Counted from the stretch's first letter, positions 32,631 to 41,717 are shown. The stretch is 64,000 nucleotides of DNA from Streptomyces camponoticapitis (GCF_014646115.1 NZ_BMMV01000024.1:1-64000); one strand, 5' to 3'. Notes: generated by a model from the letters alone, not told the origin. Translations and numbers: made by a program.

Positions 32631-32672
32631 GAACCCCGGCGGCTTGATCTTCCGATCCCGCTACCGGGGTTC
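32631..32672 (-). terminator. Probable terminator downstream of the L31 gene
   Basis: GAACCCCGG (32631-32639) pairs with CCGGGGTTC (32664-32672) over 9 bp with a 24-base loop, about 40 bases past the L31 stop. Confidence 0.45.
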
Positions 32673-32710
32673 AAGGTCTCCGTTTTCGCGCCGACGCTTC
32701 CCGGCGCCGC

Positions 32711-32968
32711 TCATCCGCGCTTCGACGCGTCGCCGTAACGGCGCTCGAATCGCTCCACACGGCCCGCGGTGTCAAGAACCTGCGAGTTGCCCGTGTAGAA
32801 GGGATGGCTCGCCGATGATGTCTCGACGTCGATGACGGGGTACCTCTTCCCGTCGTCCCACTCGATGGTCTTGTCGGAGTCGGCGGTCGACCGCGTCAGA
32901 AACGCGTAGTCGGCGGCACGGTCCCGGAATACCACCGGACGGGACACGGGGTGTATACGAGACTTCAT
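32711..32968 (-). CDS. rpmE2: 50S ribosomal protein L31 type B
   Basis: An 85-residue L31 of the zinc-independent type B: MKSRIHPVSRPVVFRDRAAD, TRSTADSDKTIEWDDGKRYP and SHPFYTGNSQVLDTAGRVER, with none of the zinc-binding cysteines of the type A form. In actinobacteria the B form replaces the zinc form under zinc limitation and is usually controlled by Zur. I found no convincing Zur box in the 177 bases upstream. GGAGGAACGCAT precedes the ATG. It stands alone here, without the other zinc-free ribosomal protein genes. Confidence 0.92.
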   Translation of the reverse strand: MKSRIHPVSRPVVFRDRAADYAFLTRSTADSDKTIEWDDGKRYPVIDVETSSASHPFYTGNSQVLDTAGRVERFERRYGDASKRG

Positions 32969-33145
32969 ATGCGTTCCTCCTATTCGCCGACCACCTGAGG
33001 CCTCTTCTCCCCCAGGTACCCAGTAGAACGGCGCACGGGGGCCGGGTATTCCATTGAATTCCGGTGGGCCACCCATGGCGGAAGAAGAGGTAGTTGGACC
33101 GCACCACCCCCGGCTGACCAGGTCGTCCGGTGATATTCTCGTTAT

Positions 33146-33739
33146 ATGGCTGACCGAATACATCGGGTCACTGTGGAAGGCTCCCGGATCACCACTCCCC
33201 GGCTGACCCTTCGACCTTGGGCGCCGGGCGACGCCGAGGCGGCGCTGCCCGTCTACGGCGTTGACAAGGTGTCCCGATGGCTGGCCCCGGCCCTGGAGCC
33301 GGTGTCCGACCTGGCGGCCATGGAGCGCCTCATCGCACGATGGATGACCGAGTCGTCCACCCTCGAACCTCCCCAGGGCCGGTGGGCCATCTCGCTGCGC
33401 GAGACCGGCGAGCTGATCGGAGGTGTGGCCCTGCTGCCGCTCCCTCCGTTCGGCAGCGACCTGGAGATCGGCTGGCAGTTGGCACCGGATCTGTGGGGTC
33501 TGGGCCTGGCCGCCGAGGCCGGGCACGCGGTGGCACATCAGGCTTTCGAGTCGGAGGCCGGTGTCGAGGAGCTGTTCGCGGTGGTACGGCCCCGGAACAG
33601 GCGCGGCGCGGCGACGGCCCGACGGGTGGGAATGGAGTGGGTCGGCGAGACGGAGAAGTACTACAACCTGTCATTGCAGGTCTACCGTCTGCGCAAAGGC
33701 GACCTCGACGCGAGCGGTCCCACGGCGGTCATGCGCTAG
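33146..33739 (+). CDS. GNAT family N-acetyltransferase
   Basis: A 197-residue RimJ/RimL-type acetyltransferase. ITTPRLTLRPWAPGDAEAAL opens the domain, EIGWQLAPDLWGLGLAAEAG is the strand 4 to acetyl-CoA loop region (the usual WGxGxAxE is here LWGLGLAAE), and RPRNRRGAATARRVGM follows. Relatives acetylate ribosomal protein N-termini or small amines. TATTCT seven bases before the ATG suggests a leaderless mRNA. Confidence 0.85.
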   Translation: MADRIHRVTVEGSRITTPRLTLRPWAPGDAEAALPVYGVDKVSRWLAPALEPVSDLAAMERLIARWMTESSTLEPPQGRWAISLRETGELIGGVALLPLPPFGSDLEIGWQLAPDLWGLGLAAEAGHAVAHQAFESEAGVEELFAVVRPRNRRGAATARRVGMEWVGETEKYYNLSLQVYRLRKGDLDASGPTAVMR

Positions 33740-33839
33740 AGGGCGTCCGGCGGATCTTCCTGGGCGGGGCGTGCGGGCGTCGCCGTCAGGGCATGAGGGC
33801 GACGCCAACCGAGGCGAACACCTCCTGCCCAGTGCCGGG

Positions 33840-34655
33840 TTACTCGGACAGCGTTTCGCCCGGCTCAGCCGCGAAGCCCCGGTGTTCCACCAGTGGGCCC
33901 ACGTTCAGACCCTTCGACCGGCAGCCGTCGACAAGGTCGGGCAGTGCCTCCAGCGACGACCGCCAGCAGTCGGGCGCCGACGTCCGGTCGGAGTCGTGGA
34001 GAAGTACGGTGCCACCGCCGCGCAGATCGCGTCGTACGTTCGCCAGCACCGACTCGGCGGTCGCCTCGGCGGTCCAGTCCTTTCCCCACGCTGTCCAGAG
34101 AACCGGACGCAGCCCCGTACGCCGGGCCGCGAGCAACCGGCCGCCGGTCAGGATTCCGTACGGCGGCCTGTACCAGAGCGGTGGTGCTCCGCAGACGGAG
34201 CGCACCACCTGGGCGGCGCGGGCGAGTTCACGAGTGTCCTGGCCCGGGGTGGGCAGCCAGGGGCGGTTGTGCGTCCACCCGTGCACCGCGACCTCGTGAC
34301 CCCGGCGTGTGATCTCGCGGCCGAGCCGAGGATGGCGCAGGAGAGCGGTGCCGATCACGAAAAAGGTCGCGTGGGTGTGGAGTTCGTCGAGCAGGTCGAG
34401 GAAGCGCGGGGTGGATCGCGGATCCGGGCCGTCATCGAAGGTGAGTGCCACATGGTCGGCGCGGCCGACGCCCGCGAGGCCGGGGAAGAACGCTCTGCGC
34501 GGTCCCGCGAGCCAGGTGCCCGCCGGGGCCATGTGGGCGGCGAGGGCCAGCGCCGGAGCGGTCGTCAGCAGACGGCGGCCCGGGACGACCGGTCCGGGGC
34601 AACGGACTCGCGGCATCACACGACGGGGCCGCGCGGTCCCGGAATGAGCGTCCAT
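33840..34655 (-). CDS. Polysaccharide deacetylase (NodB domain), membrane-anchored or secreted
   Basis: A 271-residue NodB-type deacetylase. A basic N-terminus and the moderately hydrophobic LLTTAPALALAAHMAPAG suggest export or anchoring. The catalytic domain shows VALTFDDGPDPRSTPRFLDL (motif 1), VAVHGWTHNRPW with two His (motif 2), YRPPYGILT (motif 3) and GGGTVLLHDSD (motif 5). GGAGG lies before the ATG. It follows an SDR gene on the same strand, and a lipid glycosyltransferase-like gene is divergent from that, suggesting a surface-glycan or glycolipid role. Confidence 0.82.
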   Translation of the reverse strand: MDAHSGTARPRRVMPRVRCPGPVVPGRRLLTTAPALALAAHMAPAGTWLAGPRRAFFPGLAGVGRADHVALTFDDGPDPRSTPRFLDLLDELHTHATFFVIGTALLRHPRLGREITRRGHEVAVHGWTHNRPWLPTPGQDTRELARAAQVVRSVCGAPPLWYRPPYGILTGGRLLAARRTGLRPVLWTAWGKDWTAEATAESVLANVRRDLRGGGTVLLHDSDRTSAPDCWRSSLEALPDLVDGCRSKGLNVGPLVEHRGFAAEPGETLSE

Positions 34656-34771
34656 TCGCCTCGTCCTCCGACAGTCAGGGTGCTGACCACGGCCGCAGGC
34701 CCGGCAGGCGGCTTCCTCTCCGTAAGTATCCCGGTCGCCGCGGTGGACGGCGACCCGCGAGCGCGGTGGTG

Positions 34772-35587
34772 TCAGCCGAAACGGGAGGCGAGGCGCCGGA
34801 AGAGACCGGGTGCCATGCCCCGCAGGCGCCGGGGCAGGCCCAGCCAGCGTGGTGCGAAGACTTCTTGCCGCCCGTGCGTGAGGGCGTCCCAGAGCGCTTC
34901 GGCGACCCGTTCCGGCGGAAGCGGCCGGGGTACGCCCCTGGTGTAGGGGGTCCCGCGCCGTTCGAAGAAGGGGGTGTCCACTGCGGCGGGGACGACATGC
35001 AGGACGCGGACGCCGGTGTCACTCAGTTCGTAGCGAAGTGATTCGGCGAGGGCTTCCACGCCGGCCTTCGCGGCTGAATAGACGACTTCCCGGCGCACGC
35101 CGTAGGTACCCGCCGTGGAACCCACCAGCACGATCTGCCCGCGCCCCGCGGCGAGCATGCCCGGCAGGACGAGCCGGACAAGATGTGCCACGGCTGTCAG
35201 GTTCACCGTGAGTACCTCGTCGACGGCGGCCGCAGGCATCTCCGGGAGGGGGCCGGCCCATCCGACCCCGGCGGCGGCCACGAGCAGATCGATGTGCCCG
35301 ACGGCGTCGAGCGTCCTGGTCACCAGGCGCTCGACCCCGGCGGACGTGGCGAGGTCTGCCCGCACGGGAACGGCCGAGGTCTGGTCGGCGATCTCGGCCA
35401 GGCGCCGCTGGTCCCGGCCGCTGACCACGACCCGCCAGGCACGCTCGGCGGCGATCCGCTTGGCCACCGCCGCCCCGATGCCGGACGAGGCCCCGGTGAC
35501 CAGAGCGGTACGGGGGGACGGCTGTCCGGGGTCCGACGGGTCGCGGGCGGTGCCGGCCTGATCGGGGCCGGAAGGGCCGGGTTCCAT
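34772..35587 (-). CDS. SDR family NAD(P)-dependent oxidoreductase
   Basis: A 271-residue classical SDR. LVTGASSGIGAAVAKRIAAE is the cofactor loop, VVVSGRDQRRL the NADP-type strand 2 end, AAAGVGWAGPL the NAG-like motif, VLVGSTAGTYGVRREVVYSA the Ser and Tyr region with K four residues after Tyr. The C-terminus has RLPRRLRGMAPGLFRRLASR, like SDRs linked to fatty-acyl or lipid substrates. It lies between a deacetylase on the same strand and a divergent glycosyltransferase. Confidence 0.83.
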   Translation of the reverse strand: MEPGPSGPDQAGTARDPSDPGQPSPRTALVTGASSGIGAAVAKRIAAERAWRVVVSGRDQRRLAEIADQTSAVPVRADLATSAGVERLVTRTLDAVGHIDLLVAAAGVGWAGPLPEMPAAAVDEVLTVNLTAVAHLVRLVLPGMLAAGRGQIVLVGSTAGTYGVRREVVYSAAKAGVEALAESLRYELSDTGVRVLHVVPAAVDTPFFERRGTPYTRGVPRPLPPERVAEALWDALTHGRQEVFAPRWLGLPRRLRGMAPGLFRRLASRFG

Positions 35588-35835
35588 GGCTGCCCCTGTA
35601 TCGACGCTGTGAGCGGCCGCCGCCGGGATGCGACGGCCGACCAGGACGGAAGACGCCTGGCCCGTGGAGTGGACTCATCGAGACATGACCCGTCCGGGGG
35701 GCCCGCACAACCCTTCGTGGGCAACGTTCACACCAAGGGATTCCGCCGGTCCCGGCCGGTGGGAGTGTTCCGTTTGAGATCGCGCGGAGCCCGGTACATC
35801 GGGATGAGCAACGGCGAACTCGATGCGGAGCCGAC

Positions 35836-36978
35836 ATGGATCCCTCGTCCGGGAACGACGGAAAGACATCCACGGGCAGGCGTTTCCTGATCGTGAGCGC
35901 CGGCATGGGGTCGGGCCACGCCGCGGTGGCGGCGGAGCTGATGAGAAGACTCGAAGGCGCCGGGCACACCGCTGCCCAGGTGGACGTCCTCGAACTGCTT
36001 CCTCCCGGCGTCGGCCGCGGGGTGCGGGAGTTCTACCGGGTGGCCGTCTGCCATGTGCCCGCCGTGTACGCGGGTGTGTACGCGGTGTTCCTGCGGCCGG
36101 GCAAGGGACCACGGCCCGGTAACGGACCGCTGGCCGCCCTGGCAGAGAGACGGTTTCTCCAACTGGTCGAGCGGTGGCGGCCGCATGTGATCGTTCCCGT
36201 GTTTCATCTCGCCGCCCAGCTCACCGGGAGGCTTCGGGCCCGGGGAAGCCTGACCGTACCCGGTGCCGTGGTGATCACGGACTTCGCGGTGCACCGGCAG
36301 TGGCTGCATCCGGGCAACGACCTCAATCTGTGCCTCACGTCCGGTATCGCCGGTGAAGTACGGCGCGCGGTGGGCCGCTCCGCCGCCGTCTCGGGCCCCC
36401 TCGTGGCTCGGCGCTTCCACGCACCGGCGGAGGCTGAGGGCTGGGCGGGCGTCCTCGGGGGTACGGAGCGGGGACCCGTGCTGATCTCGACCGGTGCCTG
36501 GGGGGCCGGAAACCATGTGCTGGAGACGGCACGGGTCATCGCCGGCGCGGGTTTTCTGCCGGTCGTCCTCTGCGGCAGCAACAGGCGGCTTCGCTCACGG
36601 GCGTCCCGGACGCCCGGTGTCGTCGCCCTCGGCTGGGTGACGGACATGCCCGGCCTGCTGGCCGCGTCCCGCGCGCTCGTCGACAACGCCGCCGGACAGA
36701 CGGCTCTGGAGGCACTGGCCGCTGGCGTTCCGGTGATCGGGTACCGGCCCATTCCCGGGCACGGCAAGGACGGCGTGCGACGGATGGCAGAGGAGGGTCT
36801 CACGGCCCACGCGACCGGTCCGCGGTCGTTGGTCCGGGCCCTGGACGAGGCGACGGTGCCAGGTCCCGTGCGCGAATGGCGAGCCGCCGAGGCTCGACGT
36901 CTGTTCGCCGCCGACGCGCTGCCGCACCTGGAAGACCTGGCAGGGGCAGGGCCGGGACCACGGGCTCACGAGGTGTGA
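35836..36978 (+). CDS. MGDG synthase-like glycosyltransferase
   Basis: A 380-residue GT-B glycosyltransferase of the GT28/MGDG-synthase type. The N-terminal domain has FLIVSAGMGSGHAAVAAELM, the GxGHxxxA signature of diacylglycerol glycosyltransferases (about residues 17-36), and VFHLAAQLTGRL. The C-terminal donor domain has VLISTGAWGAGNHVLETA and ALVDNAAGQTALEALAAGVP, with the nucleotide-sugar Gly/Glu-type motif here GQTALEA. It probably glycosylates a membrane lipid. GGAG precedes the ATG. Divergent from the SDR/deacetylase pair. Confidence 0.78.
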   Translation: MDPSSGNDGKTSTGRRFLIVSAGMGSGHAAVAAELMRRLEGAGHTAAQVDVLELLPPGVGRGVREFYRVAVCHVPAVYAGVYAVFLRPGKGPRPGNGPLAALAERRFLQLVERWRPHVIVPVFHLAAQLTGRLRARGSLTVPGAVVITDFAVHRQWLHPGNDLNLCLTSGIAGEVRRAVGRSAAVSGPLVARRFHAPAEAEGWAGVLGGTERGPVLISTGAWGAGNHVLETARVIAGAGFLPVVLCGSNRRLRSRASRTPGVVALGWVTDMPGLLAASRALVDNAAGQTALEALAAGVPVIGYRPIPGHGKDGVRRMAEEGLTAHATGPRSLVRALDEATVPGPVREWRAAEARRLFAADALPHLEDLAGAGPGPRAHEV

Positions 36979-37010
36979 CGTGGCGTCAACCGGCTGGTTT
37001 GGCCATGCAC

Positions 37011-37039
37011 TTGACAAGGTCTAGACCTTCCCATTCAAT
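37011..37039 (+). promoter_or_regulatory. Chitinase promoter with DasR responsive element
   Basis: TTGACA (37011-37016) is followed, within the spacer, by the perfect 14-bp palindrome AAGGTCTAGACCTT (37016-37029), then TTCAAT (37034-37039) as a possible -10 at 17-base spacing. The core GGTCTAGACC is that of the DasR site (dre). DasR sites are well known in Streptomyces chitinase promoters. Confidence 0.72.
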
Positions 37040-37134
37040 CCAATCGACACACCTCCCGCACATCTCCTCCTTGGCCCTGTCGCGTCGTCGGCAGGGCTCT
37101 GTGCGCCGTTGGCGCGAAGGGAAAACATTCAGAG

Positions 37135-38265
37135 ATGTTGAGCAAATCCGGCAGAGGCCTCTCCCTCCTGCGGTCCGCGATCCTCCTCGCAGTCGCGGCC
37201 CTCATCGCCACTCTCTTCACCGCCCCGGCAGCCCAGGCCGCCGACGGTCAGATCACCGGTCTGGGCGGCAAATGCGTCGACGTCGCAGGGGCGAGCAACG
37301 CCAACGGCACCCCCGTACAGATCTACGACTGCAACGGCAGCAACGCCCAGCGCTGGTCGAACCCGGGTGACGGCACGCTGCGCGCCCTCGGCAAGTGCCT
37401 GGACGTCTCCAACAACAGCACCGCCGACGGAGCCCTCGTCCATCTGTGGGACTGCACCGGCGCCGCGAACCAGCGCTGGACCGTCTCCGGCGCGAACGAC
37501 ATCGTCAACCCCCAGGCGAACAAGTGCCTGGACATCCAGAACCGCAGCACGGCGAACGGCACCCGGCTCCAGATCTGGACCTGTACGGGCCAGTCGAACC
37601 AGAAGTGGAACGCGCCCAGCGGCGGTGGAGGCAACCCGTCGCCGGGTGGATTCGTCGTCAGTGAGTCGCAGTTCAACCAGATGTTCCCGGGCCGCAACGG
37701 CTTCTACAGCTACAGCGGTCTGACCGCCGCGCTGAGCGCCTACCCCGGCTTCGCCAAGACGGGCAGCGACACGGTCAGGAAGCAGGAGGCCGCGGCGTTC
37801 CTCGCCAACGTCAGCCACGAGACCGGCGGTCTCGTGCATGTCGTGGAGCAGAACACGGCCAACTACCCGAACTACTGCGACCGCAACCAGTCCTACGGCT
37901 GCCCGGCCGGCCAGGCCGCGTACTACGGCCGCGGTCCGATCCAGCTCAGCTGGAACTTCAACTACAAGGCGGCCGGTGACGCGCTGGGCATCAACCTGCT
38001 CGCCGACCCGTGGCGTGTGCAGAACGACTCGGCCGTCGCCTGGAAGACCGGCCTCTGGTACTGGAACACCCAGAACGGTCCCGGCACGATGACCCCGCAC
38101 AACGCGATGGTCAACCAGGCCGGGTTCGGCCAGACGATCCGTTCCATCAACGGCTCGCTGGAGTGCGACGGCCGCAACCCCGCCACGGTCCAGAGCCGGA
38201 TCAACAACTACCAGCGCTTCACCCAGATCCTGGGTGTCTCGCCGGGCGGCAACCTGTACTGCTGA
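37135..38265 (+). CDS. Secreted GH19 chitinase with ricin-type lectin domain
   Basis: A 376-residue secreted chitinase. The signal peptide spans LLRSAILLAVAALIATLFTA with cleavage near AQA-AD (about residue 36). A ricin B-type carbohydrate-binding domain with three QxW-like repeats follows (QRWSNPG, QRWTVSG, QKWNAPS; about 37-163), then a Gly/Pro linker. The GH19 catalytic domain (about 172-376) has FLANVSHETGGLVHV with the catalytic Glu, YYGRGPIQLSWNFNY and RINNYQRFTQILGV. It cleaves chitin to GlcNAc oligomers. The promoter carries a DasR site. Confidence 0.92.
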   Translation: MLSKSGRGLSLLRSAILLAVAALIATLFTAPAAQAADGQITGLGGKCVDVAGASNANGTPVQIYDCNGSNAQRWSNPGDGTLRALGKCLDVSNNSTADGALVHLWDCTGAANQRWTVSGANDIVNPQANKCLDIQNRSTANGTRLQIWTCTGQSNQKWNAPSGGGGNPSPGGFVVSESQFNQMFPGRNGFYSYSGLTAALSAYPGFAKTGSDTVRKQEAAAFLANVSHETGGLVHVVEQNTANYPNYCDRNQSYGCPAGQAAYYGRGPIQLSWNFNYKAAGDALGINLLADPWRVQNDSAVAWKTGLWYWNTQNGPGTMTPHNAMVNQAGFGQTIRSINGSLECDGRNPATVQSRINNYQRFTQILGVSPGGNLYC

Positions 38266-38300
38266 TCCGCGCCGCCGCCCTGACCAGTTCCGCACACACG

Positions 38301-38344
38301 CGTACGGTCCCCGTCGAGCCGACCTGCTCGGCGGGGGCCGTACG
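38301..38344. terminator. Bidirectional terminator between chitinase and GH2 gene
   Basis: CGTACGGTCCCCG pairs with CGGGGGCCGTACG (one bulge), and inside it CGAGC pairs with GCTCG around CGACCT. The long GC-rich hairpin lies between the converging chitinase and GH2 genes. Confidence 0.7.
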
Positions 38345-38358
38345 GCCTTCCGTCCGCG

Positions 38359-41300
38359 TCAGCGCGGCAGTTGCCCCTGGTGCAGCTCCTTGACCTGACC
38401 GTCCGTCAGAGCCCTGTCGTAAACGCGCACCTGGTCGATCGATCCGTTCCAGAAGTCGCCCTTGGCGCCGTCGTACTTGGCGCGGCCGACCGACAGCGGT
38501 CCGGTGCTCACGTCGACCGGACCCGCCGCGGCGGTCGCGACCGGTACGCCGTCGACGTACAGCCTGATGTCGTCGGAGGCCGAGTCACGGACCCCGACGA
38601 GGTGGTACCAGCGGCCGGTCTCCGGCTCGGTCACCAGACGGGCGCGATTGCCGCCGGGGGTGCTGAAGGCGAACGCGCCCTGGCCGTACTGGAGATAGAA
38701 CGGATTCTCCGTACGCCGGCCGTCCTGGCTGACCGCCGTCGCGTAATTGCCGGGGAGGGCGTCGAGAGTGACCCAGGCCGACACCGAGTAGCTCCTCGTG
38801 GTGTCGACGACCGGTCCTTCGGTCTGCGCGTACTGGCCCTCTCCGTCGAAGGCCAGAGCCGAGCCGCTGACGCCGGGTGTCCAGGCCGGGCCGCCGACGA
38901 GGCTCAGCGGCTTCCCGTTCGGGCCCAGGTCCCGGGACGTGGTGCCCTTCCCCTCGTCCAGCGGCCAGTGCCCGCCGCCGCTCAGCTCGTCCCGCTCGCC
39001 GGCCTCGGCTCCGGCCTTGATGACCTTCAGGTTGACGGCCCGCACGCGCGCGGGGTCGACCTTGATCTGCCGGCGGTCGTAGGTGTAGAAGCCGTTGAGC
39101 TCGTTCTCCAGGTCGCTGACCTGGGTGTAGACGGAGCCGGACAGTTCCGCGTTGGCCGCTTCGAGATAGAACTCGGTGGTGTTCTCGACGTACTTCGTGG
39201 TGAGCGCGTCCTTGTCCGCCACCCCGCTGTAGATCGCGGCGGGCGGGCCGGGCCACATGTGCCCCGGGGTGCGGAGCGTGAAGCCGCCGTGCTCGCCGTC
39301 CATCGCGGCGCGATGGTCGGGGAACGGGGCGTCGTTGTTGAGGTAGTCGTGGTGGTCGATGATCTCGCCCTTGCCCGAGTCCCCCTTGGAGGAACAGCAG
39401 TTGACGCCGCTGTGCGCGTTGACGATCCGGGAGGGGTCGGTCTGCTTCACCGATTCGGCGATCCGGCCGGTCTCCTCCCGGTTCCACTCGCCCCAGCCCT
39501 CGTTGAAGACGATCCAGCCGATGACGGAGGGCGAGTTGTGCAGCTGCCTCATCATCTGCCTGCCCTCGTCGACGAAGGTCTTCCGGCCCGCCTCGTTGGT
39601 GATGTCGCTGGAGACGAAGTCCTGCCAGACGAGCAGGCCGAGCTTGTCGGCGTGGTGGTAGAAGCGGGCCGACTCGACCTTGATGTGCTTGCGTACGGCG
39701 TTGAAGCCCAGCTTCTTCTGGGCTTCGAGGTCGAAGGCGAGCGCCGCGTCGCTGGGCTGGGTGTAGAGACCGTCGGGCCAGAATCCCTGGTCCAGCATGG
39801 CGAGGGAGAAGATCGGCTTCCCGTTGAGCACGAGCTTCTGGTAGCCGCCGACCTCCTCGACACCGACGGACCGCATGCCGAAGTAGCTGTCGACGCTGTC
39901 GGTGGAACGGCCGTCGGTGAGGGTGACGTCGAGGTCGTAGAGGTACGGGTCGTCCGGGGTCCAGAGCCGCTGGTTCTTGATGGGCAGGCGCAGTTCGGTG
40001 CCGGGCCGGCCGCTGACCGTGGAGACGATCCTGCCCCTGGCGTCGCGGGCGACCGCCCTGACCTTGGCGTCGGGTGATGCCTTGGCGGAGTTGACGGTGA
40101 CGGCCAGGCTGCGCGAGTCGATGTCGGGCGTGGTGACGAGTTCGTCGACGGCCGCCGTCGCGACCGGCTCCATCCAGACCGTCTGCCAGATGCCCGACGA
40201 CTGGGTGTAGACGATGCCGCCGGGGTCGGTCGACTGCTTGCCCATCGGCTGGTTGGGGCCGTTGGTGTCGGTGACGGCGACGACGATCTCCTGCGGGCCG
40301 TTGCCGCCGTTCCTGAGCGCGTCGGTGATGTCGGCGCTGAACGCCGTGTAACCGCCGGTGTGTTCGGTGACCTTCGTGCCGTTGACCCAGACACGGGTCG
40401 CGTAGTCGACGGCGTCGAAGTTGAGCTTCAGCCGCTTGCCGCCGCCGACCTTCCAGCTCTTCGGGACGTCCACGAGCTTGCGGTAGAACATGTGGTCCTC
40501 GTGGCGTTCGAGACCGGAGAGCTGCGACTCGACCGGGAACGGCACGATGATCCTCTCGTCCAGGTCCTTGCCGAAGACGGGCGGTTCGTCCTTCTCCGCG
40601 CCGGCGAACTGCCAAGGCCCGTTGAGGCTCTCCCAGTTGTCGCGCACCTGCTGCGGACGGGGGTACTCGGGCAGCGGGTTGTCCGGGTCGAGCCTGTCGC
40701 CCCACTCGGTGGTGAGCCGGTGTGTGGAGTCATTGGCCGCCGTGCGCATGATCTCCGGCACGGTCTCGCCGCCGACCTGGAGGCCGCCCCGACCGTCGTA
40801 ACGGAAGCTGACCCGCTGGTCCTTCTGGACGGGCGCCTTCAGCGTGATGTCCAGGGCGTGGGGGTCGCCGGGTGTGCGGGCGACGGAGGAGACCGGCATC
40901 GGGGTCGTGTCGACCTCGATCCTCAGATGGTCCTTGACCGCGGCGATCGTGCCGCCGACCTCGGACTCGAAGGTCGCGCGGAGCCGGCGGCCGTCCTTTC
41001 CGACCGTCGGCGAGATGGGGTAGACCTCGAAGTCGGCGGGCGGGGTGAACGCGGACTCGGGGACGATCTGCTTCTCGGTCCCGGCGCCCGACCAGCGCAG
41101 GAACATGTTCGCGCCGCCGGTGTCCTGGAACATCTCGACGCGGATCTCCTGCGGCTCACCGGCGGTGAGGGTCACCGGTTCGCTGGTCTGCTCCTTGTCC
41201 CAGTCCGGCTCCCAGTGGTCGATCACCGCCCTGTCGCCGATCCACACCCGGAAGCCGTTGTCGCCGATCGCGTAGAAGGTGTAGTCGCCGCTCGCGGGCG

Positions 41301-41658
41301 CCTCGATACGACCGGTCCAGCGGGCGGTGGTGTGCTCCGTACGGCCGGTCAGGGACTCGAACGTCGTGGCCAGGCCCGGGAATTCGATCTGCGGGTCGAG
41401 GGCCACTCCCCCGAGGTCGGCGAAGTCGCGCGCGCCGGGCGCGGACATGCTGAAGTACTCGCCCTTGAGGCCGTGCACCTCGTCCCCCGGCGCGCCCGCG
41501 GACGAGGTGAGCGGGGTCACGGTGCCTTCGGAGGCGGCTGTCGCGGCCGGCGCGAGGCCGCTCGTCGGCAGGAGGAGGGCGACGGCGAGCAGGAGCGAGC
41601 GCAGCAGGGGGCGGGAGCGGAGAGGTGGGCGTGAGCGGGTGGCGGGCTTTCGTCTCAT
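38359..41658 (-). CDS. Secreted multidomain glycoside hydrolase family 2 protein (PA14 - GH2 - LamG)
   Basis: A 1099-residue exported enzyme. A basic, hydrophobic signal (RSLLLAVALLLPTSGLAPAA) ends near residue 42. A PA14 domain follows (about 60-200; GLKGEYFS, IGDNGFRVWIGDRAVIDHW), then a beta-rich region, the GH2 sugar-binding and immunoglobulin-like domains (about 340-600; SGLERHEDHMFYRKL, VDYATRVWVNGTKV) and the TIM barrel with NEGWGEWN (acid/base Glu, about 717) and GEHGG (possible nucleophile, about 786). A LamG domain (about 910-1095) ends the protein. Likely an extracellular beta-galactosidase or related enzyme. ATG at 41658 follows GAGGA. Confidence 0.85.
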   Translation of the reverse strand: MRRKPATRSRPPLRSRPLLRSLLLAVALLLPTSGLAPAATAASEGTVTPLTSSAGAPGDEVHGLKGEYFSMSAPGARDFADLGGVALDPQIEFPGLATTFESLTGRTEHTTARWTGRIEAPASGDYTFYAIGDNGFRVWIGDRAVIDHWEPDWDKEQTSEPVTLTAGEPQEIRVEMFQDTGGANMFLRWSGAGTEKQIVPESAFTPPADFEVYPISPTVGKDGRRLRATFESEVGGTIAAVKDHLRIEVDTTPMPVSSVARTPGDPHALDITLKAPVQKDQRVSFRYDGRGGLQVGGETVPEIMRTAANDSTHRLTTEWGDRLDPDNPLPEYPRPQQVRDNWESLNGPWQFAGAEKDEPPVFGKDLDERIIVPFPVESQLSGLERHEDHMFYRKLVDVPKSWKVGGGKRLKLNFDAVDYATRVWVNGTKVTEHTGGYTAFSADITDALRNGGNGPQEIVVAVTDTNGPNQPMGKQSTDPGGIVYTQSSGIWQTVWMEPVATAAVDELVTTPDIDSRSLAVTVNSAKASPDAKVRAVARDARGRIVSTVSGRPGTELRLPIKNQRLWTPDDPYLYDLDVTLTDGRSTDSVDSYFGMRSVGVEEVGGYQKLVLNGKPIFSLAMLDQGFWPDGLYTQPSDAALAFDLEAQKKLGFNAVRKHIKVESARFYHHADKLGLLVWQDFVSSDITNEAGRKTFVDEGRQMMRQLHNSPSVIGWIVFNEGWGEWNREETGRIAESVKQTDPSRIVNAHSGVNCCSSKGDSGKGEIIDHHDYLNNDAPFPDHRAAMDGEHGGFTLRTPGHMWPGPPAAIYSGVADKDALTTKYVENTTEFYLEAANAELSGSVYTQVSDLENELNGFYTYDRRQIKVDPARVRAVNLKVIKAGAEAGERDELSGGGHWPLDEGKGTTSRDLGPNGKPLSLVGGPAWTPGVSGSALAFDGEGQYAQTEGPVVDTTRSYSVSAWVTLDALPGNYATAVSQDGRRTENPFYLQYGQGAFAFSTPGGNRARLVTEPETGRWYHLVGVRDSASDDIRLYVDGVPVATAAAGPVDVSTGPLSVGRAKYDGAKGDFWNGSIDQVRVYDRALTDGQVKELHQGQLPR

Positions 41659-41717
41659 GGAAGTCCTCGATGTCCTCGCGCGGACGGGGGCGGAAGGGTT
41701 TTCGTCCCGGGGGATTA

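Noticed and set aside
32969..33145. Zur box upstream of rpmE2
   Set aside because: The only inverted-repeat-like stretch, ATTCCATTGAATTCC, does not match the expected TGNAAN-type Zur site well enough.
38585..40705. Long open frames (over 560 codons) antisense to or in other frames of the GH2 gene
   Set aside because: They are by-products of high GC and third-position bias; the translations are low-complexity Arg/Ala/Gly without domains, while the opposite frame has a signal peptide and GH2 motifs.
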